Part shown: piece after piece, positions 31,775-41,968 of the stretch
Layout: every line of letters starts with the position of its first letter
How positions within the stretch are numbered: the stretch's first letter is position 1
Assembly: GCA_023053575.1 (NCBI GenBank)
Contig: JAKZAP010000010.1
Coordinates: forward strand, 12,485,225-12,549,224
Length of the DNA stretch: 64,000 nt
Reading direction: 5' to 3'
Source of the DNA: Branchinecta lynchi
Taxonomy: Eukaryota; Arthropoda; Branchiopoda; Anostraca; Branchinectidae
The notes under the pieces: model-generated
Databases searched by the model: none
The model's input: the letters and a program-made list of their open reading frames with translations, nothing else
Told to the model about the DNA's origin: nothing
Program-made: the position numbers and the translations under genes

Positions 31775-31994
31775 GGGTGACACACTTGGACTGTACAAGG
31801 TTAGCTACATGTGGTACTCCGCGATTGGGTGCTTGACAGTGATCATTGTGGGTTTGGTCGTCAGCTACTTCACGGGCATGCAAGACCCGAAGAAGCTGAA
31901 TCCGGACTTGATCTGTCCGATTTATGACAAGCTCTACTGCATTTTGCCCCGACCTTGGAGGAAGTTCCTAAGATTCGATGTTGGTGACGATTTT
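31775..31994 (+). CDS. slc5a8-like: Gene A coding exon 11 (220 nt), last helix and cytoplasmic tail
   Basis: Acceptor TTTTAG; the first G completes the Leu split after exon 10. Phase 0 at donor GTAAGT. GDTLGLYKVSYMWYSAIGC is the SLC5 (L)YxxSYxxxSAxG motif that starts the last core helices. It is followed by a helix ending VVSYFTG and a Cys- and basic-rich cytoplasmic segment (LICPIYDKLYCILPRPWRKF). Confidence 0.94.
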
Positions 31995-32700
31995 GTAAGT
32001 TGCTTTCCCTCTTTATACCTTACCTTAAATTACCTTAAATTGCACTTGCAAGCAATAAGGATGGTGTACCCCGATGAGTAGCTTGAAGATGATGATGGGG
32101 CTATATTCTGGTTGCTGCTTCCGGGGCGCACCATGTCCTTTTTCCAGGGCTGCCCGCACCAGTCCTCATGGAGTCGCTTTTTGAAACCTTCGGGTGTTTC
32201 GCTGGTGACAGTTGATTCGGACAAGCCGTTTCATAGAGGAACAGCTCGGTTATTGAAGAAGTGTTGGACAAACATTTCTCATTGTGCGGCCACAATCGAA
32301 TTGCTTCCCGATTGTCAGAACCGACGCCTATTCGTACGGAAAATTTGAGACTTAACATTTTTCCGCCGTATTTGAGTGGAGTGGCACTGTTAGCTGAAGT
32401 ATTTGACAGACGACGAGGAAATTCTATTAGAATCCGGGCTGATTCGTCGTTTCCGGACGGGAAATGTGTAGTAGATTTTTTGAGTTCCAGCTAGGGTCTT
32501 CGGTCACGGACGGTCCAGTACAGGGCCATGTAAATGGTGCCAAACATTGACTATTTTCCGTGATGAAACAGTGCTGTCCAAGAGTCATCAACGGCATTCT
32601 CACATCACTATGTATTAGCTCTGTTTCCACTTGCTGTTTCTCAGTTGTAACCAATGACACGATACTGTCCATCAGGTTGTATTCTGTCATCGGTATTGGC
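31995..32700. other. Intron 11 of gene A, unassigned part
   Basis: Several open frames of 60-90 codons overlap on both strands with no recognisable domain. From 32700 a LINE fragment begins. Confidence 0.4.
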
Positions 32701-33262
32701 TTTATGACGCGGTAAGGGAGACATGGGATGAGAGTATAATGTTTAAAGCGGCTCTTAAGCGGGAGGAATTAAGAATTATTATTGAAATGTTGGCGGACAC
32801 CCTGCCAATTGGTGCTAGAAGGCTTTATATTGGTAATTTTATGCAGAAATCCGGTCCTTACTTTTGTCCGGTGTGAGAGAGAATGAGAGTTTTGTTCACG
32901 TGCTTTGCGAGTGCATGGAACTGAGTGAATGGAGGAAAGAATAGTATGGTGTGAAAGATTTTGATGAAGAGTGGTTAATTAGAGATGTTAGGAATGAATG
33001 TTTTACTACGATTAAGAGATTGGAGCGATTCCTGAGGACAGCGGTGGAACATAGAAGTAGATTTTTGGATTAGGGAAGTAACAAAGAAATGTTGAAAACG
33101 GTTATTAGAGAAGAGAAAGATTAAGGAGGAGCTTCTCTCTTTTGTGTTGTTTTGTTTTGTGCGGTTTATTCTAGTATGTGATACTTTTTTGTGATTTTTT
33201 TGTTGCCATGGCCCTCGGGCTGCTTAGCAATTAATAAATCTATCGATCTATCTATCTATTGA
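32700..33262 (+). mobile_element. LINE 3' fragment, family 2, decayed copy
   Basis: ADTLPIGARRLYIGNFMQKS, GPYFCPV aligns with the C-terminal domain at 25385-25927, then stops and frameshifts interrupt. It ends in AATAAATCTATCGATCTATC, a LINE-like microsatellite tail. Confidence 0.75.
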
Positions 33263-34984
33263 TTGAACCATTCGATGTTTTTCTCCATCAGGTTTTATTC
33301 TGTCATCGGTATTGACTGAACCATTCGATGTTTTTCTTCTCTCCGGTTCAAACCTTGAAATAATTGTTAGTGCAGAGTGTAGTATTGTTAATGTTTATGT
33401 ATTATATAAAGTAAGAATAAAAAAACCTTGAACCTTGGACCTTGAGAGCCTCTTTTCGGTTACAAATTTCGATCTTAATTAGTCTATATGGTTGTCTTTT
33501 TTTTGTATTATTTTTTTCCATGGCCTAACTTTCGCAGTTTTAAAATATTTGAGCTGGTGCTTTTGGGGAGGGACTACTGAGTCAGGTGCGATGGCTCTTA
33601 CGTCTTTAAACGACGTGAATCTTACTGCTTGTTTGGGATTCACCCACCCCCTACCCCTAACAAAAATTATAGGTAAAACAGCTTTAGCCCATATTTTATT
33701 TGTTATGAAGTATTTCACACATAAATAGTAGTAAGAAGAAGTGAAATTTCTCCACCTCCTGTGTTTCTAGAAAACTGAAGAATTGGAAACCGCCAGAAAA
33801 GTCATTTTCCCGAATGGCCAGCATCTAGCGTTTTTTCACGCTATGACTCTGCCAAGCTGACTTTGGGTTGTCGGTTTGTGGCGGCGGTTTAAAAAGCTTT
33901 TCTCAATGCTTAATGGGAGACACCTACTACAAAACAAGAGAAATAGCCGAGTATAACTTGAAGCTGCCAGTGTTGACGGCAGATTGCAGTGGCTTCCATC
34001 ACATGTGGGATAGCAAAATACGAAATATCAGATAGAATAGCAGAATGTGCTGCTTCGCAATGGACATTTCGCCTTCCACCCTAACAGTAGCCTAATCAGC
34101 AACTTGAATGACGTTTGTAAAGTTGTTTTTAAAAGAAAGCTTTAAGACCGTCATCCTCGATATAATCGAATTGTCAATCCTAATAATAGTTAAGGTTTAA
34201 CTGAAAAGCCAACTTATTTTTGTATCCTTTTACTGAATACACTGTTATACAAACGCCTCAATAGTCAATACAAACAATCTCAATACAAACGCGGCTTTTC
34301 AGTGACCAGTGATCAGCACGCTGAAGGGAGCTAACTTCGTGTATACCCTTATTGTTCGTAAACTGTTTATGTCAAGCATACAACACTGGTATAAGCGCAT
34401 ATAGGTACCCCAAATTCGAAAGAGAAATTCCACTACATGAAAATCGGGTATTCGTGAATTGCGGAGCAGCGAAGTAACGCATTGTCGTCGGGTCTTTAAG
34501 CCGCTTTAAGTAAATAAGTGACGGTAACTAGGTTGTCCTGTTTCACCCCTTTTCGGTTAAACTTTAAAGCACTGTACAATTAGGCCTTACACGGTAGGGG
34601 GGGGGGGGGGAGAAATAGTAAGGCTTGGAGATGTGATAATCTTTTCCTGTTGTCGAGAAGAGTGTTTCCGCGGTCGTTTGGGTAGTGCACCTGCGGTCCA
34701 CAAATGCGTTTTCGCGACCAGCAAGGTTTTCGTGGCTCGCTCTGTGGCTCGACTTTGACGCACAATGTCGCGGTGAGTTTGTGGGTTGTTCCCAAAATCA
34801 CCACGTTCTTTTTACCCCCTCTCGCAAAGCCCGTGATCAAAATGCCCACCTTAGGTTAGCGTTTTATTAATTTTTCTTAACAAATCAATCAGGAACGAAG
34901 TGTCATTTTCTTAAGTCACTGGCATGTCTGTTGCTTTTATGCAACTTCACTTTTTCTACAGTTGTCAATAGAAGTGTACCTTAC

Positions 34985-35200
34985 CTTACCTTACGACGGT
35001 TCAAAATTCCCACCATTGAGAATACCCACGCTTAAGATGCACACGGTTCAGAATGCCCACGTCTCGAAATCTAAAATCGTTCAAAATTCAGACGGCTCAA
35101 AAAGTCGACATTTCAGATGCCCAAAGGGCAATCGGCATCGTGGGCATTTTGAACCGTGGGCATTTGAATCGTGGGCATTTTGAGTCGAGGGCATCGTGAT
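34985..35200. repeat. ~20-bp minisatellite with inverted halves
   Basis: GGTTCAGAATGCCCAC-like units on the left half become GTGGGCATTTTGAACC-like units on the right half, so the array can fold on itself. Confidence 0.65.
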
Positions 35201-35539
35201 CTTGACCGTTCTGAGTGTAAACCGATTTTGTGGCTCAAATGTAGTGGGAAATTCAAATTTAGCAGCAAATTAGAATTTAAAAACTAAAATTAGCTCTTTT
35301 ATAAATCATATAGACAGAAACGTAATTATTCTTCTTGCAGTTAATGTAAGAAAGTAAGCCTAAAGTTTTATTTATTGAGATTTTATCTGGATTTAATTTT
35401 ATTGTCTGACATTCGACGTAACCGCAAAAAGAAACCGCGTTTCCGCGAGTTTCAACTTGCCGTTCAACTGTGTGGCACACAGTCGTGTTCGTGAAGAACA
35501 GGAAGAAATTTATAGCACACAAATGGGCCGACGAATAAC

Positions 35540-35634
35540 GGTTTTTCCCACAAGTTCATCTGAAGAGGACCCTTGCCAAGAAGGGCCGACCTATAGCTTG
35601 TATCCGTTTCGTACTATCAAATAGGCTTAGGTCG
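35540..35634 (-). mobile_element. TTGATAGTGCAAAA-family fragment, copy 3
   Basis: CTGAAGAGGACCCTTGCC (complement of the family centre) and CGTACTATCAAATAGG near the right end identify a decayed copy 190 bases before exon 12 of gene A. Confidence 0.5.
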
Positions 35635-35820
35635 CAGCAGTTGTAGCAGATTAAAATAAGATAAGCCATTAAAATAAGAGGCCCAGCTATCTTCTGGTTT
35701 GAAATTTTTTACTTCGGCATTTGGGCCTTTGTAATTTCTTTTAAAAAATATTTTTTTTATATTTGCATATAGATACACATATTTGTTTTATTTTTGTTCA
35801 TGCCTATGTATATTTTTTAG

Positions 35821-35958
35821 GTTCCTGCTTCCCTGCTTGAGGAAAAAATCACGATCGAGTTACAAGATGATGGACACACAAAAACATATTTTCATAATGA
35901 TAATGGCTCTATGCAACTAAAAGTAAAAAACAAATCACATGATGTGACTAAAATGTAA
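35821..35958 (+). CDS. slc5a8-like: Gene A terminal coding exon 12 (138 nt) with PDZ-ligand tail
   Basis: Acceptor TATATTTTTTAG, phase 0, 45 codons and TAA at 35956-35958. The tail is charged and hydrophilic (LLEEKITIELQDDGHTKTYF, then KVKNKSHDVTKM). The last three residues TKM fit the class I PDZ ligand S/T-x-hydrophobic, the kind of C-terminus that anchors several apical SLC5 carriers to PDZ scaffolds. The exon is called from its reading frame, its acceptor and its position 3.8 kb after exon 11. It has no strong homology of its own, so it is the least certain exon. Confidence 0.82.
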   Translation, partial: VPASLLEEKITIELQDDGHTKTYFHNDNGSMQLKVKNKSHDVTKM

Positions 35959-36245
35959 GTTTTATCAGTTCATTAAAGAAAATAATCTTCAAGTCGTGAT
36001 GTTTTTACTTAATGTATGACAGCACTCCAGTTCAGTTTCATTGTCGTCTTTTTCTTAAACTTAACTGCAGTATTTTCCGTTCTAGCCTTTTAAGCCTCCA
36101 CCGGATTTTAATTGTCCGAGCTCGGATTATAAATTTCAGAAATCGGAGATTGACAGTTACTAAAGTCCGATGTAGGAGATACTTTGTACAATGTAGACAG
36201 AACTAGAAGAAACAAAAATCATTGAATTAGAAAGAAAGATATGTG

Positions 36246-36251
36246 AATAAA
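36246..36251 (+). terminator. Candidate poly(A) signal of gene A
   Basis: AATAAA repeated as AATAAAATAAAATAAAA about 290 bases after the TAA. It is the first good run of signals after the stop. The sequence is A-rich, so chance is possible. Confidence 0.45.
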
Positions 36252-36996
36252 ATAAAATAAAAGAATGTCAGTAAAGAGTTGTGGGGCAAGAACAAAGAAG
36301 TCGTGAGGTCATTTGGAGTAACACTTCAACTGACCGAGTCATTTGTGTCAAGCTCTGCTACGGTCTACGTGGATTCTATGCAGTGAAAATGGTATCTATT
36401 AGGCTACAATGAGATTTTTTTCCGTATATCTTTCGTTACCGTATTTAGTTTATTACTTTTCAACGTGTCACGTGGAGACACGTGCTTTCAGTCGTTTTGG
36501 AAAACTCGGGTATGACATTTAAGAGATACGGAGCCTCAGCAATCTAGTCGGGTAGCTAAGTAAGCCACATGATTCCCGAACCCCCCCCCCCCCCACTTAA
36601 TTCCCTTCCTTGGATGGTCGGATCCAGGGAGCGACAATGTCCAAGTCTATCTAGTCAGGTCCCTAATAGCCTGACAAGTTTCACCGTCCTAGCCCACCTG
36701 AAGGTAATGTAAATTGAGATTAAAAGCGGTCGGTGTATGGCAACGGAAAGCTTGAAAATCAGCTGGGGATGAGCCTTTCCGTCAGGGACGCTATCTCTTG
36801 TCAACAATATGTCCTGGTGACGTACTTCCAGATTTGCTAGGACCAGATTTGCTGTCTTGAAGCTTAAAAATAGTCAGTTCACCGATCCAACCATCGTGTG
36901 GGGAGTAGAGGGAGGGGAATCGTTAATTAGTTAGAGGACCCAAATTCCCTTGAGTAAACTGAAGCTAAATGTCTATCATATTTTATGTTTTTTGTT

Positions 36997-37200
36997 TACC
37001 TAAAACAATATTCATGTGGCGAGTTGATCGTGTTGCAAGTCGTCTCTGTGGTGAGTCGTCCCTGTGGCGAAATGACGCTGTGGCAGGTTATCGGTTTGGC
37101 GAGTCGTCGGTGTGGCGACATGTCTGTTTGGCGACTTGTCGGTTCCCAGTTGTCGGTGTAGCGAGTTGTCTTGTGACGAGTTGTCATGGAATCGGTTAAC
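36997..37200 (+). repeat. ~18-bp minisatellite (GTGGCGAGTTGTCG)
   Basis: About eleven degenerate units of TGTGGCGAGTCGTCGG form. The open frames on both strands here are repeat artefacts. Confidence 0.65.
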
Positions 37201-37660
37201 GTTGCTCAGTAAAGCGAATACATATTTAAAAAAAAGAAGAAGATTCCGATGCTCATTGTCCCGGGGGTCGGGATCACTCGTTGGGTAGATAACAGACAGT
37301 CACTCGTAGCACCAAAAGCACATTGCTCTTTGACTTGGTACAACCTTGGTTACCCAAAGACTATTTAGTGTGCAACCCGTGTGATTACCCAAATACTATT
37401 TAGTGTGCAACCCGTCACTGTGTTATCACAAAAGAAAGGTGACTAACTCGTCAATTCAAGGAACTGAATATAGCGACTGGAACAGGTTTCATTAAACCCC
37501 ATGCAATTATGGGGAATAACGGGTAGTAGCGCTGTTGTATGCCAAGAAAGATTTAGAATGGTATACTGCAGTAGCAATAGCGCGTTTGAAGGAAGTACTA
37601 GCCTAAAAAGAATGTCCAGGCATGGTGAGAGACGTAGGATACGTCCAATTAGCCTGCGTT

Positions 37661-37788
37661 CTTGTGCCAGCAGCCGCGGTAGCCCCAGTGGTGTATATTA
37701 AAGTTAAAGTTGTTGCGGTTAAAAAGCTTGGATATTGGTCGCGATCATTGGTCTGCCTCGATGGATTGTTTGGGGTGCTCTTAACCGA
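37661..37788 (+). pseudogene. 18S rRNA-like fragment, 5' part
   Basis: It contains the universal small-subunit sequence GTGCCAGCAGCCGCGG (37665-37680), then eukaryote-type GTATATTAAAG, GTTGTTGCGGTTAAAAAGCT and GGGGTGCTCTTAACCGA. Compared with ordinary 18S it lacks the segment between CCAG and GTATATTAAAG, carries a small AAGTT duplication, and has no recognisable 18S sequence upstream. It is therefore a degenerate copy, not a working rRNA gene. Confidence 0.75.
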
Positions 37789-38081
37789 GACCGTGTTCCA
37801 CCCTTCTAACAATGGTAACGATTGGGTACTATTTTCTTTCCAGCCTCATGAAAAGTGACTACGCTGACCGTTCGAACCTTCTCGAAATAGTAACTATTTG
37901 CTTAGCATGCTCAGGAGCATTGCTACTATGGTAGCTACGATCTCTGTGACGTGATTGGTCCGGTCAGCCCGTGGCGCAATATTTTGCCAAGATAAAAAAT
38001 TTCGTTCCAGCCTTCACGCCAAGAAACCAGGATCCGCCACGTCAAGCATAGTAACTACGGTAAGGAAGGTTGAACATGCTC
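37789..38081 (+). mobile_element. GAGCGTGTTCCA-family TIR element, copy 2, inside an 18S-like fragment
   Basis: Left end GACCGTGTTCCACCC, right end GGTTGAACATGCTC. Flanks are CGA and CGG (3-bp duplication with one change). The element interrupts a stretch similar to 18S rRNA between CTCTTAACCGA and GTGTCTTGGGTGGCC. Confidence 0.75.
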
Positions 38082-38143
38082 CGGGTGTCTTGGGTGGCCT
38101 GCAGTACATTATTTTAACCAGATTAGAGTACTTCAAGCAGGTG
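38082..38143 (+). pseudogene. 18S rRNA-like fragment, 3' part, after the TIR insertion
   Basis: GTGTCTTGGGTGGCCTGCA, then GATTAGAGTACTTCAAGCAG, continues the 18S order from the part ending at 37788 (18S has GTGTC-GGGTGGCC and AATTAGAGTGCTCAAAGCAG). The similarity fades after 38143. Confidence 0.7.
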
Positions 38144-38900
38144 CTCATCCTGCTGCGAGATTTTTCGGCGACACCTAACAACATTGTTTGTGTTAAGCTT
38201 CAGATTCTAGAACGGCTAGTCCAACTTGGTATAGCTAGATTGAAATCGGTGCCAAATGGAGACGTCGCATGACATTTTCGTTTGGTGATACTTCGGAGCT
38301 TCTTGGCATGTGGCCTGCACAGGCCGTGGCTATTAATACAAGCTTGCAATCAGGGTCAAAATAGAAGCCTTGCAAAGAAGAGTTCAAAACTTCGCCCCAT
38401 AAGAACTGCAGCTACTAACCCTTGCCCCATTATCAACATACATCAACAGAGATTGTACATTCGATTGATGGGTTAAAGAACTAAAAAGAAAAACCGTCAT
38501 CGCACAACTCTCACCGCCAGGGAGGTTTGCACCTTCCAATGAAGGAATACAATTTATTTATTAATAGCAAAACAAAGGTTGAGCTAAAGCTTCTCTCCCT
38601 ACATGACAGATGAAACTATTGTTCAACAACACTGCACTATACACTGTACAACAAGGATACAGTAAAAAGGATACAGAAGCGCTACAACTGAAGGGTGTAC
38701 CAGCAGCGAGATGTTGCTTGAACGAGAGTAAAGAGAGTTTGTAATTATTATACAAAGCTTCTAGCATGGTTTTAGTTAGAAATTTCTAGTGGTGATGGTC
38801 GTTGAGGGATTTACGTGAACTCAACAACATGGCGGCTCTGACTATAGGATATGGAAGATCGGACACTAGGAGTATCCCCCTCAAGGATATCTGACAGCAG

Positions 38901-39196
38901 GAGTGAGTTCCTCCTTCCTTTCCATAGTCACTACGCATGACGTCAAGAATTCTTGGCGTCAAGGCTGGAACGCATTGTTCTATTTTCGGCAACATATCGT
39001 GCCGTTGGCTGATTGGGCCAATCACATCACATATATCGTAGTAACCACGCGAACTACGCTCCCGAACGGGGTATGCAAATAGATACTATTAGTTACTATT
39101 TTGAGAAGGTTGGAACGTTCAGCGTAGTAACTTTTCACAAGGTCGGAACAAAAATTGTAACTAATAGGTTATAATTGTTAGAAGAGTGGAATACTC
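38901..39196 (-). mobile_element. GAGCGTGTTCCA-family TIR element, copy 3 (inverted, decayed)
   Basis: The interior matches copies 1 and 4 in reverse orientation (CACTACGCATGACGTCAAG, AAGGTTGGAACGTTCAGCGT). The ends are worn (GAGTGAGTTCC and GGAATACTC) and no matching 3-bp flanks remain. Confidence 0.65.
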
Positions 39197-39804
39197 TGCA
39201 AGACCCTGTCTCCGAGGATTCTTCCAAAGAGATTTTTCGGAGGGGGTGGTCTACTTCGGAATGAAACTGAAGAGGGAGGAAACTCAAGAGGGAGGAAGAG
39301 GGAGGTGACTTCTTTATTTTCCATTACCAGTGTACCCTTTCTTTTATAGTATCGTTCAAATTTCTATTATTTTCGTGTATTAGTGTTTATTTTCTAGGTA
39401 GATATTTTTTTTTATAGGTTTCTAGGCCATTGACCTTCAAGCAAAAGTAGCAATGATCTTTTCACGATTGGCTCAGAAATATTGGTTTTCAAAAATACCA
39501 TTACGTGTCACGTGGAATTAGTGATTTTCTTGCCAGCGCTTGTCGACTTCATCCAGCCTTTCTGCTCTCCGGCGCGGCGACTGGACGCAAAATATTTGAA
39601 AACTGAATGCGCAGTGGTTAAAAATTGGGGGGACCAAGTAAAAGGAAAAAAGTCCAAAACAGAAGGCAGACTTGAGGGTCTACTGTTGTGTCGGTCTCTA
39701 TGTCAAGTGCTTAACTAACTATATGTACATACCAAAGTGAACATGATCCTTTAGTACTTCGCAGAATCTAATTGCACAAATGAAGACTCAGAACTAAATA
39801 ACAT

Positions 39805-40200
39805 CCTGTTAAACTGAAGTCCACGTCAGTTGGATATTGCTAAATCCCATACTACGTCGACATCAGGTAGCTTCCGGTTAGTCCACGTCAGTTGGACCTT
39901 CACTTGTGCAGTTAGGAGTATATAAGCTTTTTCCAGTCGTAGCGCTGTGTGATTCGTCATTCATATTTTGTAAGTCACACATGACTTAGTCTATTATCGT
40001 TATCGATCGTGATACTATTTACCCGGATTCGGATTATCTTTATAAAGAGTAAGTCAGAAATAAAACCACCAGATGTTAACGTAAACCTTGTCTACTACCG
40101 CCCTTACTTGCCCACCGCCTTACGCACGCATCGGCACACGCTACCCTAAGCTCACAGTGTAAGGTTCCATGTTCAGATCAGACCGTAAGAACCATCTCCC
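39805..40200 (+). mobile_element. Possible solo LTR
   Basis: It starts near TGTTAAACTGAAG and has a duplicated AGTCCACGTCAGTTGGA block (U3-like), a TATATAAG box at 39919-39926 and AATAAA at 40059-40064, 140 bases apart, as in a retroviral-type LTR. Clear TG...CA borders and a 4-6-bp duplication were not found. Confidence 0.4.
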
Positions 40201-40319
40201 CGTACAACACTGCCATGTCTTCCAAAATGGAAACAATACTTAAACTTAAAGCTTTCAGCGAAGCTTGCGTTGCGTGACTGTCAAAACTCGGCTAAAGCAA
40301 AAGGTGCTAAAAACAAGTC

Positions 40320-40650
40320 GTAGGTACAAAACGAAACGACGCCAAAAGGTAAACGCTTAAAGGACCCCTCGCACTATTCAACTTCCAGTATTTCAAAAAT
40401 GTGCATACTTTAAAACTAGGCTGTCCCTTCAACAAATAACGCACGGTTTTGGCTGTTTTAAGCCTTTTCCGAGCCCGTTGACATACAGCGAGAAAGGGAA
40501 AAAATTTACACAATCATTTTTTCTGATGGAAAAACTTCTCGCAGACAACTGTCGACAGCGTGATACACATCGAAGGTAGTCAAACACGGCAAGTGAGAAA
40601 ATCAGAGTGGTTTCGCTGGAGGGGTTAGAATGTACCGTCTCCGGGCTTAG
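40320..40650 (+). repeat. Dispersed repeat with CACGGCAAGTGAGAAAATCAG core
   Basis: Core plus CTGTCGACAGCGTGATACAC and GGAAAAACTTCTCGCAGAC. Other copies at 2805-2960 (same strand) and 27180-27540 (reversed, with matching TTAAAACTAGGCTG block). Confidence 0.6.
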
Positions 40651-41030
40651 AAATATTTGGAATGAATATGGAAGTAGGTTGCGCTAGTATGATAGGTAAG
40701 ACAGGTCCTTTTAGTTTCATGAAACGGACAAGACGGATTACTAAACAAGGCACACACTCTAGATACGCATGTAAGACGTTGGCGTTCTGTTTTGTTTTGT
40801 GGCCTTATGGCTTTAATGTGCAAATAAATCATTAATTCATTCATTCATATGAAGTTTCACCCGACGTTGATCCGCCCTCAATTTACTATTTTCACACCCA
40901 TACCTCATCAGTTGGGGGTGGTTGGACACGATATACATTCGACGTACTTGTATGTTAGACAATATTTACAGTTATTTTAAAGCTTAGCCGAAAAGTGCTG
41001 ATAATGGATAATCGAGTTAGCCATCACTTA

Positions 41031-41344
41031 GAGCGTGTTCTATCCTACTTACCGTAGTTACTACGCATGACGTCACGAATTCTGGCTTTTTGCCGTCAAG
41101 GCTGGAACGATTTTTCTATTTTCCCGCAGAATATCATGCCACTGGCGCATCCGACCAATCGCGATTCAGAGATCCGTAGTGACCGTAGTTACTACACTTA
41201 CTACGCTCCCGAGCGTGATAAGCAAATAGTTACTATTAGTTACTATTTCGAGAAGGTTGGAACGGTCAGCGTAGTAACTTTTGGTGAGGTTGGGACGGAA
41301 ATAGTAACTAATAGTTACTATTGGTACGAGGGTGGAACACGCTC
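41031..41344 (-). mobile_element. GAGCGTGTTCCA-family TIR element, copy 4
   Basis: Ends GAGCGTGTTCTATCC and GGGTGGAACACGCTC. A perfect TTA duplication flanks it (41028-41030, 41345-41347). The host repeat without this insert is seen at about 60160 (CTATCACTTATTCAC), confirming the boundary. Confidence 0.85.
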
Positions 41345-41660
41345 TTATTCACTGAAATAGGCGTGAAGATCCGATGAAAATGCGTTACTTCGTTGCTCCG
41401 CTATTCACAAATAATCAATTTTCAAATATCAATTTTCAAATTTTCAAATAGTTTTATTTTCCACTGTCAGATTTGTGGTACCTCTATGCGCTTGCAACTG
41501 TGTGGTTTGCTTGACGAAAAAGATCTACGTTCAGACACTAAGCAGTCCTCACCAATCTCACCAATGCTCACTGAAAATGCATTTGTGTTGAGACTCAAAT
41601 TTCCAGCAGTAGAATTTGCTTTGTGGAGACGACCGTAGATATTCTGAATGTCACTACAAG

Positions 41661-41968
41661 GAGCGTGTTCCACCCTTCCGACGATAGTAACTATTAATTA
41701 CTATCCTCATTTCAACCTCGTAGAAGTGACTACGCTGACCGTCCAGCCTTCTCGAAATAGTAACTAATAGTAGTAACTATTTGTTTACCATGCTCGGGAG
41801 CGTAGTAAGAGGGGTAACTATATATACCCATCTCTGTAACATGATTGGTGGATTCGCCAGTAGCATGATGTGCTGGAAAATAGAAAAATCCTTCCAGTCT
41901 TGACGGCAAAAAGCCAGAATTGGTGACGTCATGCGTAGCAACTACGGTAAGTAGGGTGGAACATGCTC
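41661..41968 (+). mobile_element. GAGCGTGTTCCA-family TIR element, copy 5
   Basis: Ends GAGCGTGTTCCACCC and AGGGTGGAACATGCTC. AAG duplication at 41658-41660 and 41969-41971. It is inserted in the same host repeat as copy 4 but in the opposite orientation, 316 bases further on. Confidence 0.85.

Larger units (their letters stand above)
33265..35800. other. Intron 11 of gene A, mostly unassigned
   Basis: It contains a reversed fragment of the 41/60-kb dispersed repeat (34230-34480), a G run at 34600, the inverted minisatellite at 34985 and a TTGATAGTGC-family fragment at 35540. The remainder shows nothing recognisable. Confidence 0.45.
4262..35958 (+). other. slc5a8-like: SMCT-like SLC5 transporter gene A, coding exons 2-12 (5' partial)
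   Basis: Eleven exons on the + strand join without a frame break into 571 residues plus a stop. Using gene B exon 1 for the missing start, the full protein would be about 644 residues, close to other SLC5 sodium-coupled monocarboxylate transporters. SLC5 proteins are plasma-membrane symporters with about 13 membrane helices that couple Na+ entry to uptake of monocarboxylates, iodide or vitamins. Motifs seen in order include MSAITLLGTPAE, the YAPALAL helix, GGLKAVMWTDAFQ, NQSQVQR, LPGLPGLFVAGIFSGALS and VSSGLNSLAA. The substrate cannot be told from sequence; SLC5A8/A12 fits best, with SLC5A5/A6-like relatives possible. Exon 1 was not found in 1-4261 and is presumed to lie upstream. Introns run from 0.2 to 6.8 kb and are full of transposons. 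Confidence 0.93.

Noticed and set aside
37661..38143. Functional 18S rRNA gene
   Set aside because: There is an internal deletion, a small duplication, a 293-bp TIR insertion and no flanking 18S, ITS or 28S sequence.
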